Below, piece after piece: positions 6,592-15,451 of a DNA stretch of 64,000 nucleotides. Origin of the DNA: Streptomyces niphimycinicus. GTDB taxonomy: Bacteria > Actinomycetota > Actinomycetes > Streptomycetales > Streptomycetaceae. A program made the position numbers and the translations under genes. Within the stretch, counting starts at the first letter, position 1; each line of letters opens with the position of its first letter. The stretch is from assembly GCF_018883605.1 (NCBI RefSeq), contig NZ_JAHLEM010000017.1, positions 1 to 64,000 of the forward strand, given 5' to 3'. Below the pieces are notes generated by a model. The model saw nothing but the letters and a program-made list of their open reading frames with translations, made no database searches and was not told the DNA's origin.

Positions 6592-9500
6592 ACCGGTCCT
6601 TTCGTCCTGTCGTCTTCGGTGTCGTCGTCTGCCATGCCGAGGGCAGCGAGCGGATCGGTCGTGTCCGGGCCATCGGGGGATTCCGTTGGGTCCTCGGCCA
6701 GTTCCTCGTTGGCGGAGAGGTCGAGCGGGGTCCACTGCATGCGGGCGGATGCGGAGTTCGAGTGCGACGCGCCGTCGGTGCCGCCGAACGTTGCTGGACG
6801 GATGCCCAGTCGGTTCAGCTCATCCCACAGCCCATCCAGTGCTTCGTCAGGGTCGAATCGGAACTCGCTCTCGCGGACACGCCAGAAGGTCCAGCCCACC
6901 CTCTGGAGTTCGCGCTCACGCCGCTGGTCATGCTGGATCTGTTCGGGCGTCGAGTGATACCGGTCGCCGTCGCACTCCACGGCCAGGCGCCCGCGTGCGC
7001 CTACGACGACGAGGTCAATGCGTTTGTTCCCCGCGGGGTACTGCGGGATGACGTGATATCCGCGATCCTTCAGACGCAGGTATACGTGCTGCTCGAAGAG
7101 TGATTCGAACGGCTTCTGCGGGACGTCACTCGATACTTCCCCGATGTCGTCGGCCTCTGCCAGCGCGGCAGGGGGGTTTTCCATGTAGGCAAGGAGGTTG
7201 AGACGCAGGTCTTCCTTCTTGAGGCGGCCCGGCGGAACCGAGTAGAAGAGTCGCATCTGGTCCTGGGCTCGGGAGGCAGCGACGTTGTACGCCTGCCGTT
7301 CGCTGCGTGCGCCCCCCGCGATGCGCGGCGGGTCGGCGGCGACCATCGACAGCAGGATGACGTGCCGCTCGTCTCCCTGGAACGACGCGGGGTTCCCCAC
7401 ACGGATCTGGTGGCGCTCACGCAGCGGAGCCGGAATACGTTCGTTGATCAGATGTTCCAGGAGTTTGACCTGGCCGACCGGTCCTTGGAGGGTGATGACC
7501 CCCATGGTCTTGTCCCGGTAGGCGGGATCCTCCACGAGCTGGGCCAGGCAGTCGACGATTGCCTCGGCTTCCTTCGGATTGCGGAGTCGGCTGTCGCGTC
7601 CCTGGGTGACGGCTCCCTCGACGAAGTGCGTCACGAGGGGATCGAGGCGCTCACCGCCGTACTGGCGCAGCGGCTGTAGCTTGTTGTTGTAGAAGGTCTG
7701 GGAGGACCAGCCGATGATCTCGGGCATGCACCGGAAGTGTTCCTCCAGCCGGATCACCTTCGGGAAGAAGGTGGACAACAGCTCGTAGAGGTTGGTGGCT
7801 GGGGTGTAGAGCTGGCGCAGCATGGGCGGCATGTCCGGCAGATGGGAGATGAGCCGGTCCTGGATGGCCTGCAGACGGCCCATGCCGCTGACCGGGGGTG
7901 CGCACTGCTTGTCGTCCCCGACGACAATCACACGGGGAGCGAGCCACAGCAGGAACAGCGCGTCCATGCCTGCCTGACTGGCTTCGTCCACGATGACCAC
8001 GTCGAATGCGTCTCGCTTGGGCAGCACCGTCTCGGCGACCTGCGAGATGGGCATGACCCATGCAGGTACCGCTCCTTGCGCCACCCTCATGGAGTCGTTG
8101 GCCGCGGAACGGAAGCGGCCTGCATTGCGGCCTTTGCCCTTACCGTACGAGGCCATGTGGTTGCGGTACGCCTGGAGTGCGGAACGCTGCTCCTGCGTCA
8201 TGCGCTGCAGACAGTGCAGTCGCCCCCAGGTGGCGGCGAGCTCACCTGTCAGACTCTCCAGATTCCTTTCGCACTGAGCTAGTTCGCCTTCAAGCTGACG
8301 CTCGCGTCCCGGTGTGCGCTGGCGACGCACGAACGCGGAGGCCCGTGCCCAGGCCCACGCCTCGGCCAGTGAACCGAGCCGCACCTCCCATGCGGGATCG
8401 CCGGGGTCCTCCGTCAGCCGGTCGGCGAGTAAGGGGTGCGCCCTGCGCACGCTGTCCAGAAGTACGCCGCACCGGCGTCGGCGGTGCTCACGCTGATGAG
8501 CCTCCCGCAATGCCTCGAGTTCCTTGGCGTAGCGGTCGATGTCCTGCTCCCGGACGGCCTGGGCAGCCGCCAGCGCTTCGGCCGCGGGATGGGAACTCTC
8601 CACCGGCGCGCGGAGTTGCTCCTCCCATGCCGCCAGCCGAGCCGTGGCCTCGTCCGCCGCCCGCCGACCGGAGAGAGCAGTCAGCGCGCTGGTGAAGTCT
8701 TGCCACGCGGACCGAGAGGTGAGAGCGATGTGCAGGCCGTGGCGTACGAGCAGTTCATCGATGCGTTCGCGTACGGCTCCAAACGCATTGATGTGCTCCA
8801 GGCGCGCGTATGACTCGCTCAGGGAAGCCAGACGGAGGTCCACCGGCCCTTCGGCTATTGGGACTCCCGCCTGTGCCCATCGCTCCGCGAGCGTGGCAAC
8901 CACCGAGTGAGCGCGCAGGTGGACGAGGACAGTGTCGAGATCCTCCAACGTTTGCGGAGGATGACCGTTCACGGTGCACGCGTCGAGGATCTCCTGAGCG
9001 GCCTTCTGTACCTTCGGGGCACGGAAGCTGCCGCGGACACGCAACTTGCCACCGGAGGCGAGATGATCGCGCAGCGCAGAGCCTGTCGTGAGCATCGCAT
9101 CGGCCCGCTCGGCGGAGAGCTGCTCGGGCACGATGACACGGTTCATCTCCTGCTCGTCCACCTGCTGGGAGACGGCAGCGAGCTCACCGGCGAGCCCGGA
9201 AACGCGACGCCACAGGGTGAGGTTGTCGCGGGAGAGCTGGTCTGTAAGGGCCTTGGTGGTCCACTTGTCGGCGTCCCACTGCCTGGCCGACGGTGGCAGA
9301 CCCAGGTGGTGCAGAGTCGTCCGGCATTCACCTGCGAGCATGGTCAGCTCATCAGTTACGGAAGCGTCGAGTCGGGCAAGGTCGTCGCGGATGGCAGCCG
9401 CTTCGCGAGACAGGCCGTCATCGGCGACGCGGCCGACTGCGAGGGCCTCGGCCAGCTCCTCGGGGGAGGGGAGGGTGTCCGGATTCGGCAGAGTGCCACC

Positions 9501-11234
9501 CGCACGTGGCTCAGCCGCGCCGTCGCGTAGCAGGCTCAACAGCTCCGCCGCCTGTGCGGGGGACAGCGGGGGAACGGAGGAGTCCGGCCCATCTGGAATC
9601 AGGCCGATCCAGGAATGACGCTCGGCGTGGTCTCGGACGCGCTGCACGATGGCCGCGAGGACACCGCCATATCCGGGGGCGATCTCCCGGTGCTGGCGGA
9701 CCTCCGCTTCTCGTAGCGCGATGACCTGCTCAGTGAGCGTGGCGATCCTCCCCCGCACCTCTTCCCGGCGTGCGGAAAGCCGACGGATATCGTCCCTCAG
9801 CTGCTCGGGGTCACTGGTGGCGACCTGATCGGTCAAAGCGTTGATCGTGCGTTCCCGTTCGTCCGCCCCGTCCTGCCGCGCGGAGCTGAGAAGGAGGACG
9901 CACAGGTCCCGCACTGCGGGCGGAAGCTTGTCTCGCAGGACCGTCAGGGCTTGGTCGCGGGCGCTGGTCACCAGGACCCTCTGCCCCTGGGCGAGCAGCG
10001 CGGAGACCAGGTTGGCGATGGTGTGTGTTTTGCCGGTACCGGGCGGACCCTGCACCACCACGCCCGTGTCGTGCTCCAGCCGCCGCAGCACACTCCGCTG
10101 CCGCTCGTTGGTCTTTCCCGGGAAGAGCGGGTCGTCTCCGAACAGGGGCGGGATGTCGTGACCGTCCCAGTTCGTGCGCTCCTCAGGATTCAGAGGTAGT
10201 ACGAGTTGTGCGAGCCCCAGCGGCGCGTGCGCCTCGGAGGCCACGCTGTCCGCGATTCGGTCGTAGAAGCTCAGCAGGGCGTTGCGGTCCCGTGGGCGCA
10301 ACACCAGGGCCGGGGCGTAGGTGAGCCGTGTGCCTACCTCCGGCTCGCGCGGCGGCTGCCACTCGGCGCTGAACGCCACCGGACGCTGCAGTACCCGCTC
10401 CTGCCACTGGGCCAACTGCTCCAGGGCTTCCGAGCCGAGCAGGTGGAGCGACTGGGCCGCGATCTCCTCCGCGAGCGCGGCCGAGCGCTCGGGAGCCCAG
10501 CCATCGTCGGTATCGAGGAACGCCTGGTCCTCCAGCCGTACTGCTCCGCCGGCCACGAGCCGGACCGTGACCCGGGCGGTCTTGCGGTCCACCGAGGTCT
10601 CTACCCGGTGAGTGAGCAGATGACGGTGGACGGTGTCGCCGCGCGGATCCCCCAACGTCAAGAGGCCGGTCGCCAGGACGAGTTCAAGCTGGTCATCCTG
10701 CTGTGTCAGCTTCTGGTGCCAGTGATAGACCTGTTCGTACAGCTCCCGAAGCGCTCGCTCTGCACGCTCCCGCTCCGCCCAGCGACGCCAGCGATCGAGC
10801 CATGGGCCGTAGGCCCGGAGCACTTCGGCCGCGTCTTCTCGGCGGACAGTGTGGTCCTCCGCCTCCTCCCACCACTGACGGCCGTCCGCGGCCCGCACCA
10901 GCTCTCGCCCTGGTCCCTCGACCGCGAGTGGCGGATCACCACTATCCGCATCCTGGCAATCCTCCGCGGCCACCCATCCATCGAGCATGTCGGGTAGGGG
11001 TGGCGGTGCTGTTTGCGGCACATGGTCGAGTGCGAGCAGCAGACCACCCTCGTCCTGGTCAGACGGGCGGCGTACGGAGGCAGGCAAGTTGGCCAGCCAC
11101 AGACGCTCCCGCGATCGTCGGTCGTCGCGCAGGCGGTTGTGGCTGCTTTGCACGACCTCTTTGAGGAAGCTGATCAGACCTGTGGTCTGCCCAATGACGT
11201 CAGAGTCGCTCGCAGCACGTCGCGGCACCTTCAC
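6588..11234 (-). CDS. SF1 DNA2-like helicase with C-terminal Vsr/DUF559-type nuclease domain
   Basis: About 1548 residues. GTG 11234 is chosen because GAGGGGAG lies 5 bases upstream; a TTG 20 codons earlier has no such site. A long N-terminal region precedes Walker A (GPPGTGKTHT, about residue 395). A wide, partly coiled insertion of some 650 residues separates it from Walker B (VVIVDEASQ, about 1080) and VIVVGDDKQCAPP. Helicase motifs V/VI follow (FQGDERHVILLS; AYNVAASRAQDQM). Residues 1390-1500 form a Vsr-fold endonuclease-like domain: IDLVVVGARGRLAVECDGDRYH then RELQRVGWTFWRVRESEF, with D-x-V and E-C-D in the catalytic strand. Helicase-nuclease fusions of this kind are common in phage-defence loci. 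It is first in a three-gene operon and overlaps the HEPN-like gene by 4 bases. Confidence 0.85.
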   Translation of the reverse strand: MKVPRRAASDSDVIGQTTGLISFLKEVVQSSHNRLRDDRRSRERLWLANLPASVRRPSDQDEGGLLLALDHVPQTAPPPLPDMLDGWVAAEDCQDADSGDPPLAVEGPGRELVRAADGRQWWEEAEDHTVRREDAAEVLRAYGPWLDRWRRWAERERAERALRELYEQVYHWHQKLTQQDDQLELVLATGLLTLGDPRGDTVHRHLLTHRVETSVDRKTARVTVRLVAGGAVRLEDQAFLDTDDGWAPERSAALAEEIAAQSLHLLGSEALEQLAQWQERVLQRPVAFSAEWQPPREPEVGTRLTYAPALVLRPRDRNALLSFYDRIADSVASEAHAPLGLAQLVLPLNPEERTNWDGHDIPPLFGDDPLFPGKTNERQRSVLRRLEHDTGVVVQGPPGTGKTHTIANLVSALLAQGQRVLVTSARDQALTVLRDKLPPAVRDLCVLLLSSARQDGADERERTINALTDQVATSDPEQLRDDIRRLSARREEVRGRIATLTEQVIALREAEVRQHREIAPGYGGVLAAIVQRVRDHAERHSWIGLIPDGPDSSVPPLSPAQAAELLSLLRDGAAEPRAGGTLPNPDTLPSPEELAEALAVGRVADDGLSREAAAIRDDLARLDASVTDELTMLAGECRTTLHHLGLPPSARQWDADKWTTKALTDQLSRDNLTLWRRVSGLAGELAAVSQQVDEQEMNRVIVPEQLSAERADAMLTTGSALRDHLASGGKLRVRGSFRAPKVQKAAQEILDACTVNGHPPQTLEDLDTVLVHLRAHSVVATLAERWAQAGVPIAEGPVDLRLASLSESYARLEHINAFGAVRERIDELLVRHGLHIALTSRSAWQDFTSALTALSGRRAADEATARLAAWEEQLRAPVESSHPAAEALAAAQAVREQDIDRYAKELEALREAHQREHRRRRCGVLLDSVRRAHPLLADRLTEDPGDPAWEVRLGSLAEAWAWARASAFVRRQRTPGRERQLEGELAQCERNLESLTGELAATWGRLHCLQRMTQEQRSALQAYRNHMASYGKGKGRNAGRFRSAANDSMRVAQGAVPAWVMPISQVAETVLPKRDAFDVVIVDEASQAGMDALFLLWLAPRVIVVGDDKQCAPPVSGMGRLQAIQDRLISHLPDMPPMLRQLYTPATNLYELLSTFFPKVIRLEEHFRCMPEIIGWSSQTFYNNKLQPLRQYGGERLDPLVTHFVEGAVTQGRDSRLRNPKEAEAIVDCLAQLVEDPAYRDKTMGVITLQGPVGQVKLLEHLINERIPAPLRERHQIRVGNPASFQGDERHVILLSMVAADPPRIAGGARSERQAYNVAASRAQDQMRLFYSVPPGRLKKEDLRLNLLAYMENPPAALAEADDIGEVSSDVPQKPFESLFEQHVYLRLKDRGYHVIPQYPAGNKRIDLVVVGARGRLAVECDGDRYHSTPEQIQHDQRRERELQRVGWTFWRVRESEFRFDPDEALDGLWDELNRLGIRPATFGGTDGASHSNSASARMQWTPLDLSANEELAEDPTESPDGPDTTDPLAALGMADDDTEDDRTKGPV

Positions 11235-11740
11235 CCGTCTCCCCTCGGCTGGTGGCGAACTTTTCAGAATGGAGTGCGAGACAGGGTGGGACAATGCATT
11301 TCAGGAGAATGGCGTGATCTATGCGCTGTGCAGGCCGGATCGGCGTGGTGGCACGAGGTAGATCTCCCGCCAGCGCTCACGCAGTGGTCGGAGAGAGCCA
11401 CACCGCAAGATGGCTGGTAGCGGGATTTGACCCCACGACGTTTTCATCCCGCATGAGGTTCGGGCGTGATCGACACTGACCTGCTGTTATTTTGCCTGGT
11501 TAGACGGTCTGGTTGCGGTGGTCTGGGGAGAGGGCGTGCGTCTAGCGATCACGAAGTCCGCTGCATCTCCATCTCTCCGGCAGCGTCATGCCGCGGCCGC
11601 TCGTCCATACCGTCCTGTGCCTCGCCCAGTGCTGTGATCCGTGGCTACGCGGCGCCTGCTGTCGGTGGCGGCAGCCGCAGTGCTCACCGTGAAAACTCGT
11701 GGAATCACGTGCTCGGTCGTGCCAGGCTGGGCGGCGTCGA
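11235..11740. other. intergenic region upstream of the helicase operon
   Basis: About 500 bp without a convincing gene between the helicase start and tRNA-Trp. It must hold the operon's promoter, for which I see no clear consensus. It also contains the degenerate tRNA-Pro fragment at 11416-11456. Base composition is somewhat lower in GC than its surroundings. Confidence 0.6.
11416..11456 (+). repeat. degenerate tRNA-Pro 3'-half fragment, att-like copy 3
   Basis: 41 bases matching the tRNA-Pro 3' half with about 7 mismatches (34/41). The following bases GAGGTTCGGGCG also resemble those after copy 2 (GAGGTCCGGGCG). It has the same orientation as the other copies. I read it as an older, decayed attachment scar separating the helicase cassette from the Wadjet cassette. 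Confidence 0.55.
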
Positions 11741-11816
11741 AGGGGTGTAGCTCAGAGGCCAGAGCGCCGGTCTCCAAAACCGGATGTCGCAGGTTCGACT
11801 CCTGTCACCCCTGCCA
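11741..11816 (+). tRNA. tRNA-Trp (CCA anticodon), island-borne
   Basis: A full cloverleaf can be drawn. Acceptor AGGGGTG pairs with CACCCCT, and the D stem is GCTC/GAGC. The anticodon stem CCGGT/ACCGG carries loop CTCCAAA (anticodon CCA), and the T arm is CAGG-TTCGACT-CCTG. The 3' CCA is encoded. Streptomyces already have an essential tRNA-Trp elsewhere (near secE/nusG). This one differs from the chromosomal gene as I remember it in the acceptor and D/variable regions, so it is probably an extra copy. It ends 3 bp before the stop of the converging 648-aa gene. Confidence 0.88.
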
Positions 11817-11819
11817 TCG

Positions 11820-13766
11820 CTACTTGTGCGGGGGCGTGGGCCAGGGTGTTCCGTTCGCGGCAGCGTCGAGGAGGTCGCCGAGGCGGAGCCATGCCGTGGG
11901 CCCCGCATAGCTGGCCGGGCTTGTAGCAAACCGTTGCCATGCTTCGGCGTTGTCGCTAAGGGCGGTGCGCACGACCGAGGTGACCGCTGGGTGCGCTGCC
12001 TGGCCGCGGGGGCCTCTGGCTTTGAGGGCGGTCCAGGCGGGCAAGGCGCGGGTCAGGTCGGCGTCGGTGGTGGGCAGGCTCAGCACGGCGCTCACCCACG
12101 CCTCTCGGAGGTTCGGGCCACCGCCCAGGCGTCGGCGGAGGTTCTGAGTGAGGTCCCGCAGTGCGCCCTGCGGGTCTGAGTGGCGGTTCAGCACGGCGGC
12201 GAAGGACACGTCGCGGCGGTAGACACGGGACGCGAAGGACAGCAGGGCCTTTTCCACGAGGGCGTCGTTGCCTTGGTGCCGTCGCACGTAGTCATCGAGG
12301 ACAGCGTCCGGGGCGCCCGCGAGGTCGCGTACAGTGACCTGGTCCGGCTTGCCGAGGGACGCGGTGCGCGCCGGGCCAGGGTCCGGGAGCGGTTCGGCGG
12401 TCATCCGCTCGATGGTGTCGAGGAGTTCACGCGCCTGCTGGACGTCCGAGTCCAGTCCGTACCTGCCGTAGTCCCGGCGCCCGGCCAGCGCTCGTTTTGC
12501 CTCCCGACAGATCAGGCGAGCCCTCTCCTTCACCTCCGGGGTCACCACTGGCAGGTGCTGCAGCAGGTCGCGCACCCAGCGCAGATCCTTCGCCGAGCGA
12601 ACCGGGGCCTTTGGGTCGGATTCCCACAGCATCAGAGCCACGGCCGCATGTTCGGCGAACTTCTGGGCCAGGGAAGCCAACTGGTCTTCTGAAGCTCGCC
12701 AAGAGTGAGGGCGCCCGTACTGCTGTGCCTGGTCGGGGTTGAGGATGTAACGCCACGTGCCGTCTGCCGCAAGTTCGGCGTGGGATATGGCAGCCCGGCA
12801 GCCGTAACGCAGGCCGTACTTGTCATCCGACAGGAGTTGGTCGATGCCCTTGCGCTGCTGGGGGCGGACCTCCGCCAGGTCACTCGCGAAGCGCTCCCTT
12901 ACCTCTTGTTCCGTTGCCCCGTCCCGGCGCATGCGGCACATCCGGGTGATGAGTACGGAGTGCGGGAAGGACGCGAGGTCGTCCTGGGCGATTTCCTCAA
13001 GGAGTCCTGGCTCAACGTCCCAGGGGATGCTGCCCAGCAGATGTTCTCGGACGACGTGTCCGGCATCGTTGTCGTCCGACCAGTCGACGAGTAGCCGGTG
13101 GTGTTCGGTATGCGTGGCCACCACCTGCTTCCACATGGTGCGCCAGGCCCGCTCGGCGGCTTTCCACCTCTCCAGCCACGTCGACGTGTCCTCCTCGCCC
13201 CTCTCATCGGGAACAGGGAAGGATGGCAGCAGATCGACAGCCGCAGTGATGACGCTGCTGTGCAGTCGATGCTGTCGCAGTACCAGTTGGGCATCCGTCG
13301 GAATGCCGAGCAGGTCCACCGTCATGGCTTGCTGGCCGGGCCCCCGCTCGCGCAGCGCCTCGGCGATGGCGTCAGCCAGGATGCCGCTCGCCTGCGCCGA
13401 ACCGAGGCGGCCGAGCTGGACGGCGGTGCAGCGCCTCAGCGACTCGTTCCGCAACTGCGGTGTGCAGGAGGAGCGCGAGAGAGCCATCAGTGCCAGATCC
13501 ATGGACGGTGCGTATAGCGGATCTGACTTCGGCGGCTTCCGGACCAGGTCGCTGTCGACGGCGGCCTCCAGCAGCCACAATGGAGCAGAGTCGCCGTAAG
13601 GGCCGCGTAACAGCGCTTCCAACAACTCCCGTCGCTCCAGCCCCTCCTCCATCGACCGAGCCTGCTCGGCGGCCATCCGCGAGGGCGGGTCATCTGCGGC
13701 GCTGTCCACGACGAGCGCGCACAGGAAGTTCAAGGGAAGACTGGGGGTGGCTCCACCGCTGTCCAT
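11820..13766 (-). CDS. unrecognised 648-aa helical protein
   Basis: I recognise no family. Start ATG 13766 (MDSGGATPSLPLNF) is chosen because CGGAG lies 5 bases upstream. The frame stays open to 13976 but that extension looks non-coding (S/R-rich, unstructured). The protein appears soluble and largely alpha-helical, with repeated leucine-rich helix pairs suggesting a HEAT/ARM-like scaffold. No Walker motif, nuclease signature, signal peptide or membrane segment is visible. Two lysine/arginine-rich stretches (CREAKRALAGRRDYGR at about 475; LTQNLRRRLGGG at about 570) could contact nucleic acid. Its stop codon is 3 bp from the 3' end of the converging tRNA-Trp gene. It sits between the helicase operon and the Wadjet operon, so a defence role is likely but unproven. 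Confidence 0.7.
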   Translation of the reverse strand: MDSGGATPSLPLNFLCALVVDSAADDPPSRMAAEQARSMEEGLERRELLEALLRGPYGDSAPLWLLEAAVDSDLVRKPPKSDPLYAPSMDLALMALSRSSCTPQLRNESLRRCTAVQLGRLGSAQASGILADAIAEALRERGPGQQAMTVDLLGIPTDAQLVLRQHRLHSSVITAAVDLLPSFPVPDERGEEDTSTWLERWKAAERAWRTMWKQVVATHTEHHRLLVDWSDDNDAGHVVREHLLGSIPWDVEPGLLEEIAQDDLASFPHSVLITRMCRMRRDGATEQEVRERFASDLAEVRPQQRKGIDQLLSDDKYGLRYGCRAAISHAELAADGTWRYILNPDQAQQYGRPHSWRASEDQLASLAQKFAEHAAVALMLWESDPKAPVRSAKDLRWVRDLLQHLPVVTPEVKERARLICREAKRALAGRRDYGRYGLDSDVQQARELLDTIERMTAEPLPDPGPARTASLGKPDQVTVRDLAGAPDAVLDDYVRRHQGNDALVEKALLSFASRVYRRDVSFAAVLNRHSDPQGALRDLTQNLRRRLGGGPNLREAWVSAVLSLPTTDADLTRALPAWTALKARGPRGQAAHPAVTSVVRTALSDNAEAWQRFATSPASYAGPTAWLRLGDLLDAAANGTPWPTPPHK

Positions 13767-14188
13767 GAGGCTCCGATTCGTGTTGGGGGACTTGCTTGAG
13801 CGTTCGTCCGAGTCCCTGTGTGGGCGGCTCACCGATTCCTGATTGAGCCGAGGGCCACTCCCGCCCTTCGGGGTGCAGAGCGTCCACCCATGGTGCCGTA
13901 GGACACTGACAACAACGTCGTTTACGGTCGATGCCAGCCGTATCGGGATCACTGCCCTGAATGCGCCCGCTGACACGCCTGCCGATGCGAGTTCCGATTG
14001 CCCGGCGAGCTGGTGGGGAGCTGGCGCCTCCTTGCCGGCTGCGGGACCTTAAGCCCGGGGCGGAACGGGAGCCGTTTGGGAGCTGGCCTGTCTAGTTCGG
14101 CGACTCTGCGAGAGATGCCTGTAATCCCGGCTACCCGCGCCAGCGCAACGCGCCGCGCCGGGTCAGGCGGCGATCGGGGCCTGCATTC
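13767..14188. other. intergenic region between the 648-aa gene and the Wadjet operon
   Basis: About 420 bp without a gene I can support. It lies downstream of the Wadjet operon and upstream of the 648-aa gene, so it must hold the latter's promoter. The only notable element is the inverted arm-like repeat at 14067-14083. Confidence 0.55.
14067..14083 (-). repeat. inverted copy of the GGCTCCCA doublet
   Basis: 17 bases that are the exact reverse complement of 22879-22895 (the arm-like doublet beside tRNA-Pro). The two copies lie in opposite orientation on either side of the Wadjet operon. It could be an inverted attachment arm left from an earlier rearrangement. Confidence 0.45.
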
Positions 14189-15451
14189 TCAGCTCAGGTC
14201 CGTCACCAGAAGGTCGAGGGTTGCTTCCTCGTGAAGGGCGATGCCCAGCCCGGTCATGGCAGGCGCCAGACCCGGATCCCAGCTCGCGGCGACGGGCTCG
14301 CCGGCGAGTGGAAGCTGGGGAACGCCCTGGGCCTGGGTTCTGGCGGCAAGCTGCTCGTAGTCCTCGGCGCTCAGCCGCCACGGGCGTGCGTCATAGCGGC
14401 GGATGATCCGGTTGGCCAATGCGATCCCAGGCCAGTCGAAGTCACCGTGATAGGCGAAGTGACAACCGCTGGCAGCCAGAGCATCCAGGAGGGTGAGAAC
14501 CGCCGTCGCGGCACTGCCGGACGTGCAGACGAGTGGCTGAGAGCAGGCCGCGTCAGCGGCGGCTTCCACGACGCGTGGGTTTTCACAGATGCGGACCATG
14601 GTGCCGGATGGCAACGTCAGGTGCAGGACATGCAAGTCACGCAAGGTGAGGTGGGTCTCCGCGTGATGCAGCGCTCTCTCGCGCAGCGCCCGTTCTCGCC
14701 AGCCATCACCGAGTGGCCGTAGACCGTAGGCGAGCACGGTACTGGAGACTTCGTCCGGAGTGACGGCCGCCAGTCGCCAGAGCGCGCGCCGTCCAGCCGC
14801 GTTATCGGGGAGTTCGGAGTCATGGGCGAGAGCGATGCCGCGTTGGACGAGTCGGGCAAGCCAGGTCCCGTCGTCCAGACCATGGGCCGACCCGGTCACT
14901 TCGGCGGCAAGCTCTCCCCGGCCGCGTATGCCTGACCTGCCAGGCCCCAGAAGCAGCGCCAGTACCTGCACGGCTTGCTGGAGGGTTCGGACCGCGGCCT
15001 CCGGTGTGATTCCTCTGGGTATCCCCACGCGTCGGAGGCCGTCGTACCACTGGCGAGCCCACGCCTCCGTCTTCAAGGGAGACGCCTCCAGCGAATCGGT
15101 GACTGAGGACCACACCATCTCGCGCCGAGCGACGGCGCCCGCCCGGATGGCCTGCCGGTCGGTGAGCGGTGGCCCAATCGCCTGGAGGGTCTCGACCAGC
15201 CCGAGTCCTGCGGCTGAGGCACGCAGGCGTGAATCCAACGCGTCGAGTCGTATCGTCACCGTGTCGCTGGTGAAAGCCTTACCCAAGAGCTGGGACAGGG
15301 CTGTTCTCTCCTGAGCGTCGATCTTGTTGATTCTCAGTGAACCAGTGGCTTGCAGACCGTTGCTCTCCAGACGCTTACGGACCGCTTCCCACAGACGGTC
15401 CAGGCCGGGCCGGGTGAGCCAGTCCCGCGTTTCGGTCGGCAGCGTGCTCAT
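14189..15451 (-). CDS. jetD: Wadjet JetD-like protein (DUF2399/TIGR02679, Toprim-type nuclease)
   Basis: 420 residues from ATG 15451, which overlaps the SMC stop as ATGA. The C-terminal half has the conserved DUF2399 block: ICENPRVVEAA, then PLVCTSGSAATAVLTLL, then FAYHGDFDWPGIALANRII. The acidic ENP and the H-G-D-F-D segment are the presumed Toprim metal-binding residues. In characterised Wadjet systems JetD is the nuclease that cuts closed circular plasmids once the JetABC SMC complex has extruded them. The TIGR02677/2678/2680/2679 set corresponds, as I recall, to Wadjet type III. It is the last gene of the operon. Length is normal for the family and all key residues seem present. Confidence 0.88.
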   Translation of the reverse strand: MSTLPTETRDWLTRPGLDRLWEAVRKRLESNGLQATGSLRINKIDAQERTALSQLLGKAFTSDTVTIRLDALDSRLRASAAGLGLVETLQAIGPPLTDRQAIRAGAVARREMVWSSVTDSLEASPLKTEAWARQWYDGLRRVGIPRGITPEAAVRTLQQAVQVLALLLGPGRSGIRGRGELAAEVTGSAHGLDDGTWLARLVQRGIALAHDSELPDNAAGRRALWRLAAVTPDEVSSTVLAYGLRPLGDGWRERALRERALHHAETHLTLRDLHVLHLTLPSGTMVRICENPRVVEAAADAACSQPLVCTSGSAATAVLTLLDALAASGCHFAYHGDFDWPGIALANRIIRRYDARPWRLSAEDYEQLAARTQAQGVPQLPLAGEPVAASWDPGLAPAMTGLGIALHEEATLDLLVTDLS

